Part shown: in pieces, positions 60,326 through 64,000 of the stretch
Layout of the letters: each line of letters begins with the position of its first letter
Numbering within the stretch: position 1 is the stretch's first letter
NCBI RefSeq assembly: GCF_051912485.1
Contig: NZ_CP196822.1
Coordinates: 1,798,001-1,862,000 of the forward strand
DNA length: 64,000 nucleotides
From: Nitrobacter sp051912485
GTDB taxonomy: Bacteria; Pseudomonadota; Alphaproteobacteria; Rhizobiales; Xanthobacteraceae
Reading direction: 5' to 3'
The notes under the pieces: generated by a model
What the model was told of the DNA's origin: nothing
What the model saw: the letters and a program-made list of their open reading frames with translations, nothing else
The model's database searches: none
Translations under genes and position numbers: made by a program

Positions 60326-61606
60326 TCACTCGTACCGCAGCGCTTCGACGGGATCGAGGCGCGCGGCGCGCCACGACGGATAAAGAGTGGCGAGAAACGA
60401 CAGCGTCAACGCCATGATCACGACGGCGCTGGTCTCCCGAAAGTCGATTTCAGCCGGCAGCTTGGACAGAAAGTAAAGCTCTGGCGAGAACAGCTCGGTG
60501 CTGGTGAGCCACGACAGGAATTCCCGAATCGACTCGATGTTGAGACAGATCACCAGCCCCACGACAAAGCCGGTGAGCGTGCCGACGACCCCGATCGCCG
60601 CCCCGGTAATCAGGAAAATGCGCATGATCGATCCCTGCGAAGCGCCCATGGTGCGCAGGATCGCGATATCGCTGCCCTTGTCCTTGACCAGCATGATCAG
60701 TCCCGAAACGATATTCAGCGCCGCGACGAGGACAATCAGCGTCAGGATCAGAAACATCACATTGCGCTCGACCTGGAGCGCGTTGAAAAACGTTGAATTC
60801 CGCTGCCGCCAGTCGACCAGAAACACCGGCCGGCCCGCGGCTTCCGTCACCGACTTGCGGTATTCATCGATTTTGTCCGGATTGTCCGTATAGACCTCGA
60901 TCGCGGTGACATCGTTGGCGCGATTGAAATAGGCCTGCGCTTCGGCCAACGGCATGAACACAAAAGTGGAATCGTATTCGGACATCCCGATCTCGAACAC
61001 CGCCACGACCTTGTACGGCTTGATGCGCGGAGTCGTGCCCATCGGTGTCACAGCCCCGCGCGGTGCGACCAGCGTGACGCTGTCGCCTGCGTGCAGCGAG
61101 AGCTGATCGGCAAGACGCCGGCCGATGGCCACGCCCTGCCCCTCATCAAAACCCTCGAGCGTACCCTGTTTGATATTCTTGGCGATGGAGGTGAGATTGT
61201 TGAGGTCGTTGGCCCTGATGCCCCGGACAAAAACGCCGGCGGCATTATAGGGCGAAGACGCGAGCGCCTGACCATCGACGACAGGCGCGGCAAGCCGTAT
61301 CCCCGACGCCTGACTGATGCGGTCGGCAACATCTTTCCAGTCGGTAAGCGGCGACTCCAGCGGTTGAACCAGCAGATGCCCGTTCAGGCCAAGGATCTTG
61401 CTGAGCAATTCCGTGCGAAATCCGTTCATGACGGCCATCACGATAATCAGCGTGGCGACGCCGAGCATGATGCCCAGGAACGAAAAGCCGGCAATGACGG
61501 AAATGAAACCCTCCTTCCGCCGTGCCCGCAAATAGCGCCCGGACAGCATCCACTCGAAGGCGGCAAAGGGCTTGGTTCGGAGCGGCTCGTTCACGGTCTC
61601 ATCCAT
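60326..61606 (-). CDS. lolC: Lipoprotein-releasing system permease (LolC/E)
   Basis: The 426-residue inner-membrane protein has an N-terminal helix (GFISVIAGFSFLGIMLGVAT), a periplasmic domain of about 200 residues, and three C-terminal helices with the FtsX/MacB-type sequence AILRTMGASQGSIMRIFLIT. It partners LolD. Alphaproteobacteria usually have this single permease acting as a homodimer in place of separate LolC and LolE; the choice of lolC as symbol is by convention. Confidence 0.93.
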   Translation of the reverse strand: MDETVNEPLRTKPFAAFEWMLSGRYLRARRKEGFISVIAGFSFLGIMLGVATLIIVMAVMNGFRTELLSKILGLNGHLLVQPLESPLTDWKDVADRISQASGIRLAAPVVDGQALASSPYNAAGVFVRGIRANDLNNLTSIAKNIKQGTLEGFDEGQGVAIGRRLADQLSLHAGDSVTLVAPRGAVTPMGTTPRIKPYKVVAVFEIGMSEYDSTFVFMPLAEAQAYFNRANDVTAIEVYTDNPDKIDEYRKSVTEAAGRPVFLVDWRQRNSTFFNALQVERNVMFLILTLIVLVAALNIVSGLIMLVKDKGSDIAILRTMGASQGSIMRIFLITGAAIGVVGTLTGFVVGLVICLNIESIREFLSWLTSTELFSPELYFLSKLPAEIDFRETSAVVIMALTLSFLATLYPSWRAARLDPVEALRYE

Positions 61607-61679
61607 CGTTCGATAATCCCATGATTCGCGGCCAATTGTGGCCGGAATGGCATTGAATGCCGCGTGCGGTGGATAATCG

Positions 61680-62999
61680 CTACGTCATCAACCGCGCAAT
61701 CGCATCCTCCAGCGCTACATTCTCACGCGTCCCGTCGCTCCGCCGCTTGATCTCGACCTTGCCCTCGGCGAGACCCTTGGGCCCAACCATCACCTGCCGG
61801 GGAACGCCGATCAGGTCTGCAGTTGCAAATTTCGCACCTGCCCGCTGGTCGGTGTCGTCGTAAAGCACCTCGACCCCTTTGGCTAAAAGTTCACGGTAAA
61901 GCCGCTCGCACGCCGCGTCCGTATCATCCGCACCTTGTTTCAAGTTCAGGATCGCAACCTTGAAGGGCGCCACAGCTTCCGGCCACTTGATGCCAGCCTC
62001 ATCGTGACTGGCCTCGATGATTGCGCCGACGAGACGGGAGACCCCCACTCCATAGGAACCGCCATGGATCGGTTGCTCGACGCCATCGGGGCCGGCCACC
62101 AGCGCTTTCATCGACTCGGAATATTTGGTGCCGAAATAGAAGATCTGGCCGACTTCGATGCCGCGAGTGTGAACGCGCTTCTCCTCCGGAACCTCGCGCT
62201 CGTAGCGCGCGCCGTCGTGAACGTCCTCGGTCGCAGCATAGGCCGTGGTCCACTGCTTGACGATCGGCGTCAGATTGCCATCGTAATCCACGTCCGCGCC
62301 CGGCACCGGAAGATCAAGAACGTCCTTGTCGATATAGACGCCGGACTCCCCTGTCTCGGCGAGAACGATGAATTCATGGCTGAGATCGCCACCGATCGGA
62401 CCGGTTTCAGCCCGCATCGGGATCGCCTTCAATCCCATTCGCGCAAATGTGCGCAAGTAAGCGACGAACATCTTGTTGTAGGAGCGCCGCGCGCCAGCTT
62501 CATCGATATCGAAGGAGTAGGCATCCTTCATGAGGAATTCGCGACCACGCATGACGCCGAAACGGGGACGCTGCTCGTCACGGAACTTCCACTGGATATG
62601 ATAGAGATTGAGCGGGAGGCTCTTGTAGGAACGCACGTAGCTGCGGAAAATCTCGGTGATCATTTCCTCGTTGGTCGGCCCAAACAGCAGTTCGCGTTTA
62701 TGGCGGTCCTGAATCCGCAACATTTCCGGACCGTAGGCGTCGTAGCGACCGCTCTCGCGCCAGAGGTCTGCGAGTTGCAGCGTCGGCATCAGCAATTCAA
62801 TGGCGCCAGCGCGATTCTGTTCCTCGCGCACGATGGCCTCGATCTTCTTGAGCACGCGAAGGCCCAACGGCAACCAGGCGTAGATGCCGGCAGCCTCCTG
62901 CCGCATCATGCCAGCCCGCAGCATAAGCCGATGCGAGACGATCTCGGCTTCCTTTGGGGTTTCCTTCAGGATCGGCAAAAAGAACCGCGACAATCGCAT
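61680..62999 (-). CDS. proS: Proline--tRNA ligase
   Basis: From ATG 62999 (MRLSRFFLPILKETPKEAEI) the product has 439 residues. This is the short type of ProRS found in alphaproteobacteria, which lacks the inserted editing domain. Class II motifs: motif 2 in IQWKFRDEQRPRFGVMRGRE-FLMKDAYSF and motif 3 in HGGSYGVGVSRLVGAIIEAS. The anticodon-binding domain follows (VEVLYDDTDQRAGAKFATAD). It lies upstream of the lol operon on the same strand. Confidence 0.96.
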   Translation of the reverse strand: MRLSRFFLPILKETPKEAEIVSHRLMLRAGMMRQEAAGIYAWLPLGLRVLKKIEAIVREEQNRAGAIELLMPTLQLADLWRESGRYDAYGPEMLRIQDRHKRELLFGPTNEEMITEIFRSYVRSYKSLPLNLYHIQWKFRDEQRPRFGVMRGREFLMKDAYSFDIDEAGARRSYNKMFVAYLRTFARMGLKAIPMRAETGPIGGDLSHEFIVLAETGESGVYIDKDVLDLPVPGADVDYDGNLTPIVKQWTTAYAATEDVHDGARYEREVPEEKRVHTRGIEVGQIFYFGTKYSESMKALVAGPDGVEQPIHGGSYGVGVSRLVGAIIEASHDEAGIKWPEAVAPFKVAILNLKQGADDTDAACERLYRELLAKGVEVLYDDTDQRAGAKFATADLIGVPRQVMVGPKGLAEGKVEIKRRSDGTRENVALEDAIARLMT

Positions 63000-63173
63000 G
63001 GGCAGGCCTGGGAATCGTTTTTGAATAAGGGACGTTCGCAGTGAAACCGGATCGGCCGGCAAAACACAAGGGTTTGTAAGGAGGCATGCGGCGCGAAAGC
63101 GACGGAATTCCGCTCACTTGAGAAATCTATACGCTTGGATCGCAACCGCTCCTGCGCCGCCCGGGGCATTCTC

Positions 63174-64000
63174 TTAGTTGATCTGAATCTCAGCCTCGGC
63201 ATGAAGCTGATCGAAATCCGAGATCAGGATATCGAGCGCGAGGGTCCATCGTCCGGCGACCGGGGCGGCCATCGAGGCCTGCCACCGTCCCTCGCCGAGA
63301 GATCGCGCTTGGGCGGTCGAGGGCTCGATGCCGATACCCGGGCTTGAGAGCGTGACGGAAACGCCCCTGGCGGACAGCACATCCTCGTCCGGCGTCCGCA
63401 ACTGGATATCAATGTTGATCGGTCCCACCCGGCCCGGCGACACCGTAATATCCGCCATCATCTGACCGGTATGAAGGTGTGTGAAGAACGGCTCGGTTGC
63501 GACCATCAGCGCGCGAGGCGGCGGGGTGAAGCGCCAAAGTCCGACGATGCCGAGGATGCCGGCTACCAGGATCAATTCGGTGACGATCGTCCGTCGCATG
63601 TGACGACGAGAGTTGACGCGGCCCTGTCCGATGCGCGGGGTCAGATACAAGCGATTCCAAAGCGCGAGCCCCAGCAGCAATGACACCAGCACGAGCTTGA
63701 TCGCGAGGACGCGGCCATAGCTTGTTGTCCACAGCGCATCCAGCCGTTCGAGCTGCACAATAGCGAGCAGCAGTCCACTCGCCAGCAGCGCGGCGACCGC
63801 AAACGGGATGGCACGCGAAAACCGGATCAGAACGTCAATGACAATCTGGTGAGGCTCGCGCATTGCCAGCGAGAGCGGAACCAGCGATCCGACCCAGAAC
63901 GCGAGCGCAGTGCCATGCAGGAACACCGCCGGCGCTGTGAGCCATTGCGGCGAGGCGGTTGCGGCATGACCGGTTGTCGCCAGCGCCAGACCAACGCCGA
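63174..64000 (-). CDS. CopD-like membrane protein with C-terminal domain (partial)
   Basis: The frame is open to the window edge, so the N-terminus is missing. The visible part has membrane helices (VFLHGTALAFWVGSLVPLSL; FAVAALLASGLLLAIVQLER; VLAIKLVLVSLLLGLALWNR) of the CopD domain. It then has an exported domain (INIDIQLRTPDEDVLSARGV; GRWTLALDILISDFDQLHAE) as in YcnJ/CopCD-type copper proteins. A role in copper import or resistance is inferred from the family. The His ligands of the CopC part probably lie outside the window. Confidence 0.8.
   Translation of the reverse strand, partial: GVGLALATTGHAATASPQWLTAPAVFLHGTALAFWVGSLVPLSLAMREPHQIVIDVLIRFSRAIPFAVAALLASGLLLAIVQLERLDALWTTSYGRVLAIKLVLVSLLLGLALWNRLYLTPRIGQGRVNSRRHMRRTIVTELILVAGILGIVGLWRFTPPPRALMVATEPFFTHLHTGQMMADITVSPGRVGPINIDIQLRTPDEDVLSARGVSVTLSSPGIGIEPSTAQARSLGEGRWQASMAAPVAGRWTLALDILISDFDQLHAEAEIQIN

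Overview
The window comes from an alphaproteobacterium of the Bradyrhizobiaceae. Nitrobacter or a close relative is my best guess, from the gene order, the high GC, the many insertion sequences, and family-typical small proteins such as DUF3551. No species-level claim can be made from the sequence alone. I see no rRNA, tRNA or CRISPR.

Region 1 (1-6.9 kb) is core metabolism: the tail of a PpiD-like foldase, trpD-trpC, moaC, a small SPW membrane protein, moeA, and lexA with a perfect GAAC-N7-GAAC SOS box. On the other strand lies the 3' half of comEC.

Region 2 (6.9-21.8 kb) is a mobile element of about 14.9 kb inserted inside comEC. A tyrosine integrase sits next to the left junction. A 13-bp core with one mismatch brackets the element, and precise excision would restore one comEC frame of about 761 codons. 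The element carries two helix-turn-helix/excisionase-like genes, many very small overlapping genes, a serine recombinase, a DUF5681-type gene, a replication-initiator-like protein, a baseplate-hub-like protein and a tape-measure-like protein with a peptidase-like tail. Recognisable terminase, portal and capsid genes are missing, so it is a degraded prophage or a satellite. Between its conserved genes sits a two-gene cassette, STAS+HATPase followed by a STAS-like DUF4325 protein. It reads like cargo and has no obvious described role.

Region 3 (21.8-49.5 kb) is a long housekeeping block: the 5' half of comEC and glnS; gltX and gltA divergent from these; then, on the minus strand, dnaE, a caspase-fold protein, rpsB-tsf-pyrH-frr-uppS-cdsA-dxr-rseP-bamA-lpxD-fabZ-lpxA-lpxI-lpxB. 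This block links translation, isoprenoid and phospholipid precursors, outer-membrane assembly and lipid A. Palindromic repeats that begin and end in CTAG/CAG fill two of its intergenic gaps. The caspase-fold protein has lost both catalytic residues.

Region 4 (49.5-58.3 kb) is a nest of insertion sequences. An IS1/IS1595-like transposon of about 3.0 kb carries a toxin-antitoxin pair, a DUF6941-like gene and two tiny genes. An IS66 element with an 8-bp target duplication sits exactly between that transposon's right end and a second, outward-facing copy of the same terminal repeat. An IS5-like element with CTAG duplications has split a two-pass membrane protein gene. A decayed transposase tail and two small genes follow.

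Region 5 (58.3-64 kb) returns to core genes on the minus strand: pyrF, lolD-lolC/E, proS and a CopD-like membrane protein cut by the window edge, plus a small DUF3551 secreted protein on the plus strand.
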